DNA of 60,769 nt, from NCBI RefSeq assembly GCF_017996735.1, contig NZ_JAGOGJ010000029.1, positions 1-60,769 of the forward strand, in the 5' to 3' direction. Shown piece after piece: positions 17,855 to 27,213 of this stretch (positions are counted from its first letter, which is position 1; every line of letters starts with the position of its first letter). Made by a program: the position numbers and the translations under genes. The notes beneath the pieces are model-generated. The model searched no databases. It had not been told where the DNA came from and saw only the letters and a program-made list of their open reading frames with translations. The stretch is from Niveispirillum sp. Lineage in GTDB: Bacteria; Pseudomonadota; Alphaproteobacteria; Azospirillales; Azospirillaceae.

Positions 17855-17927
17855 GGCGGGATGGAATCACAGCCCGAGTCGGGCGGTCAACGGAAATAAC
17901 GGTCATGGACCGGAAAATCTTGTCGTT

Positions 17928-19079
17928 TCAGTTCGGTATACCAACAATGCGACGGCCGGCCAGGCTGTCGCCAATCTCCGCCACCCGCGTCGCCCAGGCC
18001 GACCAGTTCAGCGTATCACGCGACAGCAGGACGCTCTGCCGCTGTAACAGCCGATAGCGTTCGGCATCGCCCCAATGCTCGGCGATCGCATCGGCATAGG
18101 CCTCGGCGCCCGCCGCCTCCGGCAGAAGTAACCCGTTCACGCCGTGCCGCACCGCACAAGGCACCCCGCCGGTCGCCGTCGCGACCGATGGCAGACCGAA
18201 AGCACTGGCTTCTGCATAAACGATGCCGAACGCCTCTCTTCGGCTGGGCATGAAAAAGAAGGAACTGTCGTTGAACAGGCGCATAAGGCGCTGGTGATCG
18301 GCGGGGTCGTCCTTGCGCAGGAAACCGTGTCGGACGATGTGGGGTCCATCGATCGTCGGGTTGCAACCGACGATGTGCAACTCGACCTTGATGCCCCGGC
18401 GCAGCAGCAAATCGGCCACCTGCTGCACAAGCGGCCCTCCCTTCCGCTGCCAATCAACACCGACAAACAGCAGGCGGCAGATATCGGTCTGCCGGTCGGT
18501 CACGGGGTCGGCCGCAGGCATCAGGTTGGCGCCGAAGGGCACGACATGCAACCGGTCAGCCGGGACCCCGTAATATCGCCGGGCGCTGTCGGCCGCCCAG
18601 CGGCTGCTGAGCACCACGGCATCGCTGTTTTCCAGGGCCGCCATTTCCTGCAGGTTGCCCAGGCGGCGGGAACGGGGATGGATGCCGGAACCGGTAGGTG
18701 GATAATAATCTACCAGCCCGGCATAGACAGCGTCGGTGACATTGATCACCGGGGCATCGACCAGCCGGCGGCAGAGCTGCACAGCGGCAGAGACACCAAT
18801 GACCAGATCCGGATCATACCGGCGCAGCCGCCCGCGCAGTTCGGCTGCGAACAGGCCGGACACCAGCGGTTCGCGGGAGATGTCCAGACCGAACGGCACT
18901 GCCGCCCGTTGCAGAAGCCGGCGGACATTATGGGACAGGGGACAGGGGAAAAACCGAATGTCGGGATAGACCCCGCGCAGGGCCCGCAGGCTGTGGTAGG
19001 GGATGCCGCTCCAGGCGCCGACAACGTTGGCATCCGCCGGTGTCAGGAAGGCCACCCGCCGCGCACGGCGCTCCGGCAT
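17928..19079 (-). CDS. Glycosyltransferase family 4 (GT-B fold)
   Basis: A 383-residue GT-B type enzyme. The C-terminal half has RLLFVGVDWQRKGGPLVQQVADLL, a donor-binding EAFGIVYAEASAFGLPSVAT (the E-x7-E motif) and GGVPCAVRHGVNGLLLP. The N-terminal half contains a Rossmann-like start (VAFLTPADANVVGAWSG). GT4 enzymes transfer NDP-activated sugars to lipids or glycans; donor and acceptor are unknown. No other polysaccharide gene is nearby, so it stands alone between ftsB and a secreted protein gene. Confidence 0.82.
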   Translation of the reverse strand: MPERRARRVAFLTPADANVVGAWSGIPYHSLRALRGVYPDIRFFPCPLSHNVRRLLQRAAVPFGLDISREPLVSGLFAAELRGRLRRYDPDLVIGVSAAVQLCRRLVDAPVINVTDAVYAGLVDYYPPTGSGIHPRSRRLGNLQEMAALENSDAVVLSSRWAADSARRYYGVPADRLHVVPFGANLMPAADPVTDRQTDICRLLFVGVDWQRKGGPLVQQVADLLLRRGIKVELHIVGCNPTIDGPHIVRHGFLRKDDPADHQRLMRLFNDSSFFFMPSRREAFGIVYAEASAFGLPSVATATGGVPCAVRHGVNGLLLPEAAGAEAYADAIAEHWGDAERYRLLQRQSVLLSRDTLNWSAWATRVAEIGDSLAGRRIVGIPN

Positions 19080-19197
19080 TGTTGTTCCCCTGCCACGGGC
19101 GGATTAGGCATACGCCGCCGTAAGGTTGAAATTCTTTTTCGATACCACCACGCTATGATTGTTCCGGTCAACGCCAAAGCAGCACATGACATGGAAA

Positions 19198-19785
19198 TCA
19201 GCCCGGCGGCGGTCGCCAGGGCGGGATTTCTGCCGCTTCCTCCTGATCCAGACGGCCGGCACAGGTGATCTTGGGCGGGCCGGCGGCAAACGCATCGGCC
19301 TCCGGTACCCGCAAGGTGACTTCCAGCAGCACCATATTGGTCAGCATGTCGCCGAACGGCTCGGGCCGGCCATTGCCGCCACCGCGCGCATCGGACGCGA
19401 ATATCCGCTGAAGATACCAGGCGGCGGCCGACATGCCCCCCGGCGCACCGGCCAGCAAATGATCGCGCAACATGGTGTAAAGATCACGGCAACGGGCCAG
19501 GCTGCGTTCCCGCGCCGTCATGGGCAGGGACAGATAGGCCAGGACGCGCCTGTCAAAGGGGCGATAGAGCGTGCCCACCTTCACCGGCCCGTCCCGCCCA
19601 TCCTTCAGGTCCAGGGCCGCCACCGCCTGTCGCATCTCCCGTTCCAGGCGCAGCATGCCCCAGTCCAGAAGCGTGACCGGACTGTTGGACAGAAAGCCGG
19701 TCAGGGCCGGATCAACCGGCTTGTCCTGTGCCATCACGGGACCGGCGGCAAGACAGCACAGTAACAGGGCCCGCAGAACACGCAT
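19198..19785 (-). CDS. Exported protein of unknown function
   Basis: 195 residues from the ATG at 19783-19785, preceded by GGGGAGGAT. The N-terminus MRVLRALLLCCLAAGPVMAQ is a clear signal peptide with an AxA-type cleavage site. The frame stays open upstream to 19872, but that extension has no signal. The mature part is helical with no motif I recognise (DWGMLRLEREMRQAVAAL, RSLARCRDLYTMLRDHLLAG). Cysteines occur in ARCRDL and ITCAGR and could form a disulfide. It sits between a glycosyltransferase and an alpha/beta hydrolase gene on the same strand. Confidence 0.65.
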   Translation of the reverse strand: MRVLRALLLCCLAAGPVMAQDKPVDPALTGFLSNSPVTLLDWGMLRLEREMRQAVAALDLKDGRDGPVKVGTLYRPFDRRVLAYLSLPMTARERSLARCRDLYTMLRDHLLAGAPGGMSAAAWYLQRIFASDARGGGNGRPEPFGDMLTNMVLLEVTLRVPEADAFAAGPPKITCAGRLDQEEAAEIPPWRPPPG

Positions 19786-19841
19786 CCGATCCTCCCCGCA
19801 TGTCGAGGCCAGCAGCCTAGTCGCAGGGGATGACAGTTGCG

Positions 19842-20825
19842 TTACAGCCGGTCGAGGAACAGGTCGAGGCACCGATCAGACCAGACACCGCCGACCCCGT
19901 GAAACCCGACATGACCGCCGGCGCGGCTGATGGCCGGGTAGAGCCAGGGATTGTCGGACCAGGGAAACTCCAGATAGGCGGCTGGCGGTATCCAGGGATC
20001 GTCCAGGGCATGCACGATCAATGTCGGCACACCAATACGCGGCAGGAAGGACAGGGCGGAATTCACCGCATAATATTCCGGCGCACCCGACCAGCCATTC
20101 CACGGGGCCACCACCTTGTCGTCAAAATCCCACAGATCGCGGGCAGACAGGGCGGCGTCGGCCCAGCGGTCGCCCACCCTTGCGCGATTGTCCTGCATGT
20201 CGGCCTTCATCTGGCCCAGCAGGCGGTTATGGTACAGGCGATTGGGCGGTGATCCGAACAGCCGGCTGCTGGCCGCCAGATCGATGGGGGCGGAGATGGC
20301 GGCACCCGCATGGACAGGCACGGGGAAGTCCCCTTCCGCCAGGAATTTCAGGGTGCAATTTCCGCCCAGCGACCAGCCGATCAGCAGGGCGCCCCGTTCG
20401 GCCAGATCAGGCGGCAGCAGCCCCAGCACGCGCCGGACATCCCCCGTGCGCCCCGCATGATAACGGCGCGTACAACCGGGGGCCGACGGACCGGCACCGC
20501 GCAGATTCAAGCGAAGAACCGGATGTCCCCTTGCCAGCAGGAGGCAGGCGGTGGCGCGGACGTAGAAACTATCCGCGCTGCCCGTCAGGCCATGCAGCAG
20601 CACCGCCAGCGGCCTGCCCGCGTCCGCCGCGCCCTCGGGATGGTTCAGACGGCCCAGCAGCACATCGCCGCTGCCATCCGCCATGGCGAACCGCATCTCC
20701 GTCCCCGGTGGCAGGGGATATACGGGCTTGGCCAGCGTGTTGCGAATGGTCTGCAAATGCCGACCCCACCAGGGAAAGCGGGGCCGGAAGGGGGGTGGGG
20801 AAAACGGCAGCCGGCCGTCAGCCAT
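19842..20825 (-). CDS. YheT-like alpha/beta hydrolase
   Basis: 327 residues. The N-terminal PPFRPRFPWWGRHLQTIRNTL followed by LHGLTGSADSFYVRA and the nucleophile elbow GWSLGGN match the YheT/ABHD family of hydrolases. Asp (DDPWIPP) and His (GGHVGFHG) segments complete the triad. Members are esterases or lipases with poorly known substrates. The start overlaps the stop of the upstream hydrolase by 8 bases, so the two hydrolases form an operon. Confidence 0.85.
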   Translation of the reverse strand: MADGRLPFSPPPFRPRFPWWGRHLQTIRNTLAKPVYPLPPGTEMRFAMADGSGDVLLGRLNHPEGAADAGRPLAVLLHGLTGSADSFYVRATACLLLARGHPVLRLNLRGAGPSAPGCTRRYHAGRTGDVRRVLGLLPPDLAERGALLIGWSLGGNCTLKFLAEGDFPVPVHAGAAISAPIDLAASSRLFGSPPNRLYHNRLLGQMKADMQDNRARVGDRWADAALSARDLWDFDDKVVAPWNGWSGAPEYYAVNSALSFLPRIGVPTLIVHALDDPWIPPAAYLEFPWSDNPWLYPAISRAGGHVGFHGVGGVWSDRCLDLFLDRL

Positions 20826-21684
20826 GGGCCAGGAAATCCCGCACCGCCGCCACCTGATCCGCCGCCATCAGGGCCGGGGCGTGGCCGGCGTCGGGCACGG
20901 TGTAAAGGCTGGCACGCGGCCCTTCCTGCGTCATCCGTTCCGCCGTGTCGGCCAGCAGCAGGTCCGACCGGGCCCCGCGCACCACCAGGACCGGCTGCCG
21001 GATCAGGGGCCAGAGCGGCCAGAGATCGACATCATTCACGGCACTGATCTGGAAAATGCGCGCGATGCCGGGATCATAGGCCAGACGGTAGCCGCCATCG
21101 GGCTGCGCATCGCTGCTGGTTTCGGCCATATGGCGCCATTGCGCGTCGGTCAACGCGCCGAAACCCGCGTAATGTCCGCGCAGATAGACCTCAACCGCTG
21201 CCAGATCGGCGAAGAAAGGGTCCAGCCCGACATAATCGCCGATCCGTTCCAGTGCCTGTTTGGGGATGAAGGGACCGACATCGTTGATGACCAGCCGGCG
21301 GATGGGGCTGCCGGGCTGCGCCGCCAGCATCATGCCGATCAGGCCGCCCATGGAGGTGCCGACCCAATCCACCTGTTCCACATCCAGCCGCGCCAGCAGC
21401 ACGGCCATATCGGCCAGATATTGCGGATATCCGTAATTGTCGGGATTGGCCAGCCGGCCGGAACGGCCCCGCCCCACCACATCCGGACAGATGACCCGGG
21501 CCTTCAAACTGTCGGCCAGATCGGCGGCCAGCACATCGAAATCCCGGCCATTGCGGGTCAGCCCATGCGCACAGACGATGGTGCGCTCCCCCGTGCCCCA
21601 TTCACGATAGGCCAGACGGTGGAACCCGGTCGCCGACAGGCCCTGGCAGGATTTATCGACAAAACTGGACATTGGGCATCGCAC
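20818..21684 (-). CDS. Alpha/beta hydrolase
   Basis: 288 residues (a slightly later start at MSSFVDKSC, 21672, is possible). CAHGLTRNGRDFDVLAADLA gives the oxyanion loop, GTSMGGLIGMML the nucleophile Ser, and VVRGARSDLL with DAGHAPAL the Asp and His. Overall it resembles the serine hydrolase group that includes esterases and C-C bond hydrolases. The substrate is unknown. It overlaps the YheT-like gene downstream. Confidence 0.83.
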   Translation of the reverse strand: MRCPMSSFVDKSCQGLSATGFHRLAYREWGTGERTIVCAHGLTRNGRDFDVLAADLADSLKARVICPDVVGRGRSGRLANPDNYGYPQYLADMAVLLARLDVEQVDWVGTSMGGLIGMMLAAQPGSPIRRLVINDVGPFIPKQALERIGDYVGLDPFFADLAAVEVYLRGHYAGFGALTDAQWRHMAETSSDAQPDGGYRLAYDPGIARIFQISAVNDVDLWPLWPLIRQPVLVVRGARSDLLLADTAERMTQEGPRASLYTVPDAGHAPALMAADQVAAVRDFLAHG

Positions 21685-21732
21685 TCCGGCAGACGGGCGG
21701 TCCCGTCTAATTACTGAAACATGAATCAGGTT

Positions 21733-22221
21733 TCAACCCTGACCATTCGCCAAGGCGGCGTAACCACCCCGATAATACAGCAACGGGGCGCCGGGCTGGT
21801 GGGCATAGCCCAGAACCCGGCCAACCAGGATTGTATGGTCACCACCAGGGTAGGTGGCATGGTGGGCGCAATCCAGCACGGCCAGCGCCCCCGGGATCAG
21901 CGGCGCACCACCCTTTCCTGGAACCGCGCCCACACCATCCCAGCGGGTGGCCGCCGGATCGCGGGCGAAGCTGTTGGACAAGGCCATCTGATCAGCCGAC
22001 AGGATAGACAGGGCAAAGCCGGGCGCATCCAGAAAGGACGATAGGCTTTCCGACCGGTTATCCAGGCAGAACAGCACCAGCGGCGGGTCCAGAGACACGG
22101 AGGTGAAGGAATTCACCGTCAGGCCCACGGGCCGGCCATCCTTGCCCATGGCGGACGCGATGCAGACCCCGGTGGCGAAGCAGCCCAGGGTATCGCGGAA
22201 GGCGCGCAGGTCGAAACTCAT
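21733..22221 (-). CDS. Flavin reductase (HpaC/DIM6-like)
   Basis: 162 residues from the ATG at 22219-22221 (MSFDLRAFRDTLGCFATGV). The family signatures FRDTLGCFATGVCIAS, GLTVNSFTSVSLDPPLVLFCLD, NSFA and GGDHTILVGRV are present. These proteins reduce FMN with NAD(P)H and supply a two-component flavin monooxygenase. No monooxygenase partner is adjacent. The upstream in-frame extension to 22275 lacks similarity. Confidence 0.86.
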   Translation of the reverse strand: MSFDLRAFRDTLGCFATGVCIASAMGKDGRPVGLTVNSFTSVSLDPPLVLFCLDNRSESLSSFLDAPGFALSILSADQMALSNSFARDPAATRWDGVGAVPGKGGAPLIPGALAVLDCAHHATYPGGDHTILVGRVLGYAHQPGAPLLYYRGGYAALANGQG

Positions 22222-22296
22222 GCCGGGCAAACTCCTGTCCTCTTCTCTTCTAGGGGTTAACCCGAGGTAGGGCACACGCGCAAGACCGCAAGGGCC

Positions 22297-22325
22297 GTGA
22301 CCCGGACCAGCGGGCTTGCTACACT
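22297..22325 (+). promoter_or_regulatory. Candidate motB promoter
   Basis: GTGACC at 22297-22302 and TACACT at 22320-22325 are separated by 17 bases, placing a start of transcription about 25 bases before the motB GTG. Both hexamers match the sigma-70 consensus at four of six positions. No flagellar sigma-28 pattern was seen. Confidence 0.4.
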
Positions 22326-22357
22326 GCCCGGATTGATCAGTTCACCGGGGTGGCATC

Positions 22358-23518
22358 GTGGCAGGCGGCGAAGAAAAAGCCCCCATCATCATCAAGAAGA
22401 TCAACAAGGGCGGCGAAGGGCACCATGGTGGCGCCTGGAAGGTCGCCTATGCGGACTTCGTGACGGCCATGATGGCCTTCTTCCTGTTGCTCTGGCTGCT
22501 GAACGTCACCACGGCCGAACAGAAGATGGGCATCGCCGATTATTTCAGCCCGGCCAGTGCGTCGAAACAGACCAGCGGTTCCGGCGGCGTGCTGGGCGGA
22601 CAGACCATCCGCGTCGAGGGCGCGATGGTCAATTCTTCCAGCCCCCCCGGCGTTACCGTCCCCACCCCCACCATGCCCGCCGCCGCCAATTCGGATGAGC
22701 AGACGGACGACATGCAGGAAAGCTCCAGCGGCCGTCCGACACGCCAGGACGTCACCGGCAAGGGCGACGGGGAGAAGGAGGGCGGATGGACACGCGGCGA
22801 CGTGGTGAACGGCCTGACCGTGCTGGAACGCGCCGGGGAGAAGGAAGCCGCCGACAAGAACAAGGATGGCACCGTCGACGAGGGCGAATTGAAGGAAGCC
22901 CTGGCCAAGCATGAGGAAGCGCAGTTCGCCAAGGCCGAGGCGGAATTGCGTCAGGCCATCCAGCAGGTTCCCGAACTGCGCGATCTGGCCCAGAACCTGA
23001 TCATCGACAAGACACCGGAAGGCCTGCGTATCCAGTTGGTGGATCAGGAAGGCTATTCCATGTTCCCGTCGGGCAGCGCCAAGATGCAGCCGCAGACGGC
23101 ACAGCTCCTGTCACAGGTGGCGCGCGCCGTGTCCAGCCTGCCCAACAAACTGTCGATCAGCGGCCATACGGACAGCATCCCGTTCGGGTCGGGCGCGTCC
23201 TATACCAATTGGGAATTGTCGTCCGACCGCGCCAACGCCACCCGCCGCGCGCTGGAGGCGATGGGCGTCACCGACGGCCGCATCGAAACCGTGGTGGGCC
23301 GCGCCGACCGCGACCATCTGTTCAGGGATGACCCGAACTCCCCCCGCAATCGCCGCATCTCCATCGTGCTGCTGCGGGAGAATTCGTTGCAGGGTGGTCC
23401 TGGCGGCGCCGCGCCGGCGGGTGCGGGAGGCGGCAATCCGCCGGCTCCGACCACCCCGTCCCCGGCTCCGCGGGCCAATGTGCAGCCGGCCCCGGCCGTC
23501 ATGGGGACGTCCCGGTAA
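22358..23518 (+). CDS. motB: Flagellar motor stator protein MotB with EF-hand-like insert
   Basis: 386 residues from GTG at 22358. GAWKVAYADFVTAMMAFFLL is the MotB membrane segment, with the ion-binding Asp at residue 33 and adjoining plug region. The periplasmic peptidoglycan-binding OmpA-like domain includes LSISGHTDSIPFG and NWELSSDRANATRRAL. Between them lies a Gly/Ser/charged linker containing DKNKDGTVDEGE (residues 166-177), an exact fit to the 12-residue EF-hand calcium loop. The C-terminus has a Pro/Ala-rich tail of about 50 residues. No motA is adjacent, which is unusual; the motA partner must be elsewhere. MotB anchors the stator that drives flagellar rotation. Confidence 0.9.
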   Translation: MAGGEEKAPIIIKKINKGGEGHHGGAWKVAYADFVTAMMAFFLLLWLLNVTTAEQKMGIADYFSPASASKQTSGSGGVLGGQTIRVEGAMVNSSSPPGVTVPTPTMPAAANSDEQTDDMQESSSGRPTRQDVTGKGDGEKEGGWTRGDVVNGLTVLERAGEKEAADKNKDGTVDEGELKEALAKHEEAQFAKAEAELRQAIQQVPELRDLAQNLIIDKTPEGLRIQLVDQEGYSMFPSGSAKMQPQTAQLLSQVARAVSSLPNKLSISGHTDSIPFGSGASYTNWELSSDRANATRRALEAMGVTDGRIETVVGRADRDHLFRDDPNSPRNRRISIVLLRENSLQGGPGGAAPAGAGGGNPPAPTTPSPAPRANVQPAPAVMGTSR

Positions 23519-23542
23519 ACCCGGAACGGTCCCCAACATTAC

Positions 23543-24520
23543 TCAGGCGTTGTAATCCAGACCCCAGGGCTCGTACTGGTCCCGCTCTTCGGCCCAGTTC
23601 TCCCGCAGCTTCACGAACAGCATCAGGTGGACGGGGCGGCCCAGGAATTCGGCCATCTCCACGCGGGCGGCGGTGCTGATCTGCTTGATGCGGGCACCGC
23701 CCTTGCCCAGGATGATGGCCTTCTGGGTATCGCGCTGGACATAGATGACCTGCCCGATGCGTACAGACCCGTTCTCGAACTCCTCCCAGGTCTCCGTCTC
23801 CACCGAGGTGGCATAGGGCACTTCCTGGTGGAGCTGCAGGAACAGCTTTTCCCGCGTGATCTCGGCCGCCAGCAGGCGCTCCGGCATGTCGGAAAGCTGG
23901 TCGGGCGGGTATAGCCACGGACCCGCCGGCACGGCACCTGCGAAGAATTTCAGCAGCCCTTCCAGCCCGTCACCCGTCAGGGCGGAGACCATGAAGGTTT
24001 CGGTGAAGACATCGAATTCAGCGAACTCCGCGGCCAGCGCCAGCAGGCGCTCCCGCTTGATCAGGTCGATCTTGTTCAGCACCAGCACGGCCTTGCGACC
24101 CGCTTCCTTCAGCCGTTCGACGATGCCGCGTGTGTCGTCATCAATGCGCTTCTGCGCCGCGTCGAACAGGACGGCCACCTGATCGGCATCGGTCGCCCCC
24201 TGCCAGGCGGCGGCCACCATGGCGCGTTCCAGCCGCTTCTTGGGGGTGAAGATGCCGGGCGTGTCGACATAGAGGATCTGGCTGTCACCCGCCATGCCGA
24301 TGCCCAGGACGCGGGAGCGCGTGGTCTGGACCTTGGGGCTGACGATGGAGATCTTGGACCCGACAAGCGCGTTCAGCAGCGTGGACTTGCCCGCATTGGG
24401 CGCCCCCACCAGAGCCACGAAGCCGCAGCGCGGATGGGTGGGTGCCGGCCGGGCCGGCGCGTCACCGCTGGCATCCTGGCCTGAAAGAAAACGGGAAACG
24501 ATATCGTCGCTGTCGGTCAT
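23543..24520 (-). CDS. era: GTPase Era
   Basis: 325 residues, with about 25 extra at the N-terminus. G motifs are GAPNAGKST (G1), DTPG (G3) and NKID (G4), and the C-terminal KH domain carries ILGKGGARIKQIS. Era assists 16S rRNA maturation and 30S assembly. The ATG follows the rnc TAA directly, so it is translated from the rnc transcript. Confidence 0.96.
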   Translation of the reverse strand: MTDSDDIVSRFLSGQDASGDAPARPAPTHPRCGFVALVGAPNAGKSTLLNALVGSKISIVSPKVQTTRSRVLGIGMAGDSQILYVDTPGIFTPKKRLERAMVAAAWQGATDADQVAVLFDAAQKRIDDDTRGIVERLKEAGRKAVLVLNKIDLIKRERLLALAAEFAEFDVFTETFMVSALTGDGLEGLLKFFAGAVPAGPWLYPPDQLSDMPERLLAAEITREKLFLQLHQEVPYATSVETETWEEFENGSVRIGQVIYVQRDTQKAIILGKGGARIKQISTAARVEMAEFLGRPVHLMLFVKLRENWAEERDQYEPWGLDYNA

Positions 24521-25201
24521 TTACGTCCTGATCCGGGAAAGCAGTGCTTCGGCGGCGGTCTTCTCCGCCGCGCGCTTGGAAGGGCCGGTAGCCACCGCCG
24601 GCTCATACCCCTCCACGGTCACACTGACCTGGAAAACGGGGGCATGGTCCGGGCCGGTGCGGCCGATATCCGTATAAAGCGGCAGTTTCAGGCTGCGCGC
24701 CAGCGCCCATTCCTGAAGGCCGGTCTTCGGGTCCTGCGGGGGTGCCGCCTTGGCGCCTTCCAAAGCAGCATCCCAGTGGCGGCGGACAAAGCCGGCCGCC
24801 GCCGTCAACCCGCCATCCAGATACAGCGCACCGATCACCGCCTCACACGCATCGGCCAGGATGGCGGGCTTCACATCGCCTGCCTGTTCACCGGGTGCAA
24901 GGCGCAGATACTGTCCCAACCCGATACGCCCGGCCACAACCACCAGCGCCTCTGCCCGGACCAGGGCCGTCAGGCGGCGGGCCAGCGCCCCCTCCTGTTC
25001 CTTGGGGAATCGTTCCAGCAGCCATTCGGCCACGATCAGGCCCAGGACGCGGTCACCCAGGAATTCCAGCCGCTCATAGCCCTTGCCCACCTTGGCCCGG
25101 TTGATGCCGCCCACCGACGGGTGGGTCAGCGCCTCGGTCAGGCGGGAGATATCCTTGAAGCGATGGCCCAGGATTTCCTGCAACTGATCCAGTTCCATCA
25201 T
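24521..25201 (-). CDS. rnc: Ribonuclease III
   Basis: 226 residues. The signature ERLEFLGDRVLGLIVAEWL holds the metal-binding Glu/Asp residues, and LADACEAVIGALYLDGG is the second acidic cluster. A double-stranded RNA-binding domain follows (LQEWALARSLKLPLY to KRAAEKTAAEALLSRI). The enzyme cleaves double-stranded RNA in rRNA precursors and mRNAs. The start (ATGATGGAA) overlaps the lepB stop, in the lepB-rnc-era order. Confidence 0.95.
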   Translation of the reverse strand: MMELDQLQEILGHRFKDISRLTEALTHPSVGGINRAKVGKGYERLEFLGDRVLGLIVAEWLLERFPKEQEGALARRLTALVRAEALVVVAGRIGLGQYLRLAPGEQAGDVKPAILADACEAVIGALYLDGGLTAAAGFVRRHWDAALEGAKAAPPQDPKTGLQEWALARSLKLPLYTDIGRTGPDHAPVFQVSVTVEGYEPAVATGPSKRAAEKTAAEALLSRIRT

Positions 25202-26049
25202 TCAACCCTTTCCCAGAACCGTTCGGTGCGGATGGCCTGACCCCAGCGCCAGAAGCGCCACAGGCTCTCCTCTTCCTTCACCGACAGGAAGATATAGGTG
25301 GCGCGGCCCACCAGATTCTCGACGGGGATGAAGCCCACCACGTCCGGCACGCGGCTGTCCTGCGAATTGTCGCGGCTGTCGCCCATGCCGAAGACATGGC
25401 CGGGCGGGACGGTGAAGACAGGCGTGTCGTCCAGCAGCCCCTGGTCGCCCGACATCTCGATCACCGGATGCTGGCGCCCGCCGGGCAGGGTTTCGATATA
25501 TTGCGGGGCGGTGAAGGCGCCGCCAAACCCTTCATGCAGGACAAAATCCGGCACGCGGATGCGGGCCGCCATCTCCCCATTCACATAAAGCGCACCGCCG
25601 ATCATCTGCAGCCGGTCGCAGGGCAGGCCCACGATGCGCTTGATATAATCGACGCCAGTATCCTTGGGCAGCTTGAACACGGCCACATCGCCGCGTTCCG
25701 GCAGGCTGCCGAACAGGCGGCCCGGTGCCGCCTTGCAATCCTTGGTCACGGGCGGCGCATTGTCGCCAAAGCGCAGGAAGGACGGCAGCGAATAGCGGCT
25801 GTAGCCGTAGGACGCCTTGTTGACGAACAGATAGTCCCCCACCAGCAGGGTGGGTACCATCGACCCGCTGGGAATGTTGAACGCCTCGAAGGTCAGGGTG
25901 CGGATACCGACAACAACGGCCACGGTCAGCAGAATGATCCGCAGCGTCTCGCCCCAGCCGCCACCGACAGGGTGCGGACGGGTTTCCACCAGCGGCGGCA
26001 GGGGATCCTGCCGGAATGTCGGGGGGGGGCGACGGTGCGGCCGTTCCAT
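25198..26049 (-). CDS. lepB: Signal peptidase I
   Basis: 283 residues from the ATG at 26047-26049 (MERPHRRPPP). A membrane helix (LRIILLTVAVVVGIRTLTF) precedes FNIPSGSMVPTLLVGDYLFV, with the catalytic Ser. The Lys region is DVAVFKLPKDTGVDYIKRIV, followed by GLPCDRL where family members nearly always read GLPGDR. GMGDSRDNSQDSR is the box E motif. It removes signal peptides at the outer face of the inner membrane. The frame extends upstream over acpS, but the start 4 bases after the acpS stop is the natural one. Confidence 0.94.
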   Translation of the reverse strand: MERPHRRPPPTFRQDPLPPLVETRPHPVGGGWGETLRIILLTVAVVVGIRTLTFEAFNIPSGSMVPTLLVGDYLFVNKASYGYSRYSLPSFLRFGDNAPPVTKDCKAAPGRLFGSLPERGDVAVFKLPKDTGVDYIKRIVGLPCDRLQMIGGALYVNGEMAARIRVPDFVLHEGFGGAFTAPQYIETLPGGRQHPVIEMSGDQGLLDDTPVFTVPPGHVFGMGDSRDNSQDSRVPDVVGFIPVENLVGRATYIFLSVKEEESLWRFWRWGQAIRTERFWERVE

Positions 26050-26053
26050 CGGA

Positions 26054-26464
26054 TCACCCCGCCGCTTGCGCTGAAATGACGACAAAGGCCTGCGCGTAGG
26101 GCAACTCATCGGTCATCGACAGATCGATCCGCGCCTGCATGCCGGCGGGCAACATCGCCTGCAACCGTTCCAGCGCGCCGCCGGACAGGCGCAGCACCGG
26201 CCGGGCCTTGCCGTCGGACAGGACCTCGATATCCTTGAAATGCACCCCATCCGCATAGCCGGTGCCCAGCGCCTTGGTCGCCGCCTCCTTGGCCGCGAAA
26301 CGCTTGGCATAGGTGGCGGCGCGCACGGTGGCACTGCCCGTCGCATCGGCTCGGGCCCGTTCTGCATCGGTAAAGACGCGGGCGGCGAAACGGTCGCCGA
26401 ACCGATCCAGGCTGGCCTGGATACGGCGTATATCGACCAGATCGCTGCCGATGCCCAGGATCAT
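26054..26464 (-). CDS. acpS: Holo-[acyl-carrier-protein] synthase
   Basis: 136 residues. [12 protein letters not shown] contains the metal-binding Asp, FTDAERA and [18 protein letters not shown] the second conserved motif with its Glu. AcpS attaches 4'-phosphopantetheine to AcpP, whose gene is in this window at 41.5 kb. Its ATG overlaps the pdxJ stop (ATGA), as in many proteobacterial pdxJ-acpS pairs. Confidence 0.95.
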   Translation of the reverse strand: MILGIGSDLVDIRRIQASLDRFGDRFAARVFTDAERARADATGSATVRAATYAKRFAAKEAATKALGTGYADGVHFKDIEVLSDGKARPVLRLSGGALERLQAMLPAGMQARIDLSMTDELPYAQAFVVISAQAAG

Positions 26465-27213
26465 GCGGCCCCCGCGCGACGGCCGGCATCCATGCGGGCG
26501 CGCATCTCCGCAATGGTGGCCGGCAGACCGATAAAGATCGCCTCCCCCATCATGAAATGCCCGATATTCAGTTCCACGATGGACTGGATGGCGGCCACGG
26601 GGCCGACATTGTCGAAGGTCAGGCCGTGGCCGGCATGGCATTCCAGACCGATGGCGGCCGCGTGCGCCGCCGCCTTCACCAGACGGGCCAGCTCGGCATC
26701 CCGCGCCGCGCCCTTGGCCGCATCGGCATAGGCGCCGGTATGAAGCTCCACCACGGGCGCGCCCAGGTCACGGGCGGCATCCAACTGGTCCGGCTCGGCG
26801 CCGATGAAGATGGAAACACGGATGCCGGCATCCGCCAGACGGGCGACATAGGGTCTCAGGTGGGCGTGGTTGCCGATCACGTCCAGCCCACCCTCCGTCG
26901 TCCGCTCCTCCCGCTTTTCCGGGACAAGGCAGACCGCGTGCGGACGGTGGCGCAGGGCGATGGCCAACATCTCCTCCGTCGCCGCCATTTCCAGGTTCAG
27001 CGGCTTGTGAAGTTCCGCCATCAGCCGGTCGATATCCTCGTCCCGGATGTGGCGGCGATCTTCGCGCAGATGGGCGGTGATGCCGTCGGCCCCGGCATGG
27101 ACGGCCAGAAGGGCGGCGCGCACCGGACAGGGATTGTCCCCGCCGCGTGCGTTGCGCACGGTGGCCACATGGTCGATATTCACGCCCAGACGCAACGGCT
27201 TGGCACCCATCAT
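26461..27213 (-). CDS. pdxJ: Pyridoxine 5'-phosphate synthase
   Basis: 250 residues of the PdxJ TIM-barrel family. [17 protein letters not shown] at the N-terminus and [14 protein letters not shown] are characteristic. [13 protein letters not shown] forms the phosphate-binding end. It condenses DXP with 3-amino-2-oxopropyl phosphate in vitamin B6 synthesis, supplying PLP for enzymes such as Alr. The start overlaps the stop of the upstream DUF2062 gene. Confidence 0.96.
   Translation of the reverse strand: MMGAKPLRLGVNIDHVATVRNARGGDNPCPVRAALLAVHAGADGITAHLREDRRHIRDEDIDRLMAELHKPLNLEMAATEEMLAIALRHRPHAVCLVPEKREERTTEGGLDVIGNHAHLRPYVARLADAGIRVSIFIGAEPDQLDAARDLGAPVVELHTGAYADAAKGAARDAELARLVKAAAHAAAIGLECHAGHGLTFDNVGPVAAIQSIVELNIGHFMMGEAIFIGLPATIAEMRARMDAGRRAGAA

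Noticed and set aside
22853..22888. EF-hand loop as evidence that the gene is a calcium-binding protein rather than MotB
   Set aside because: The MotB membrane segment with its Asp and the complete OmpA-like domain are unambiguous; the loop is an insert, not the identity of the protein.
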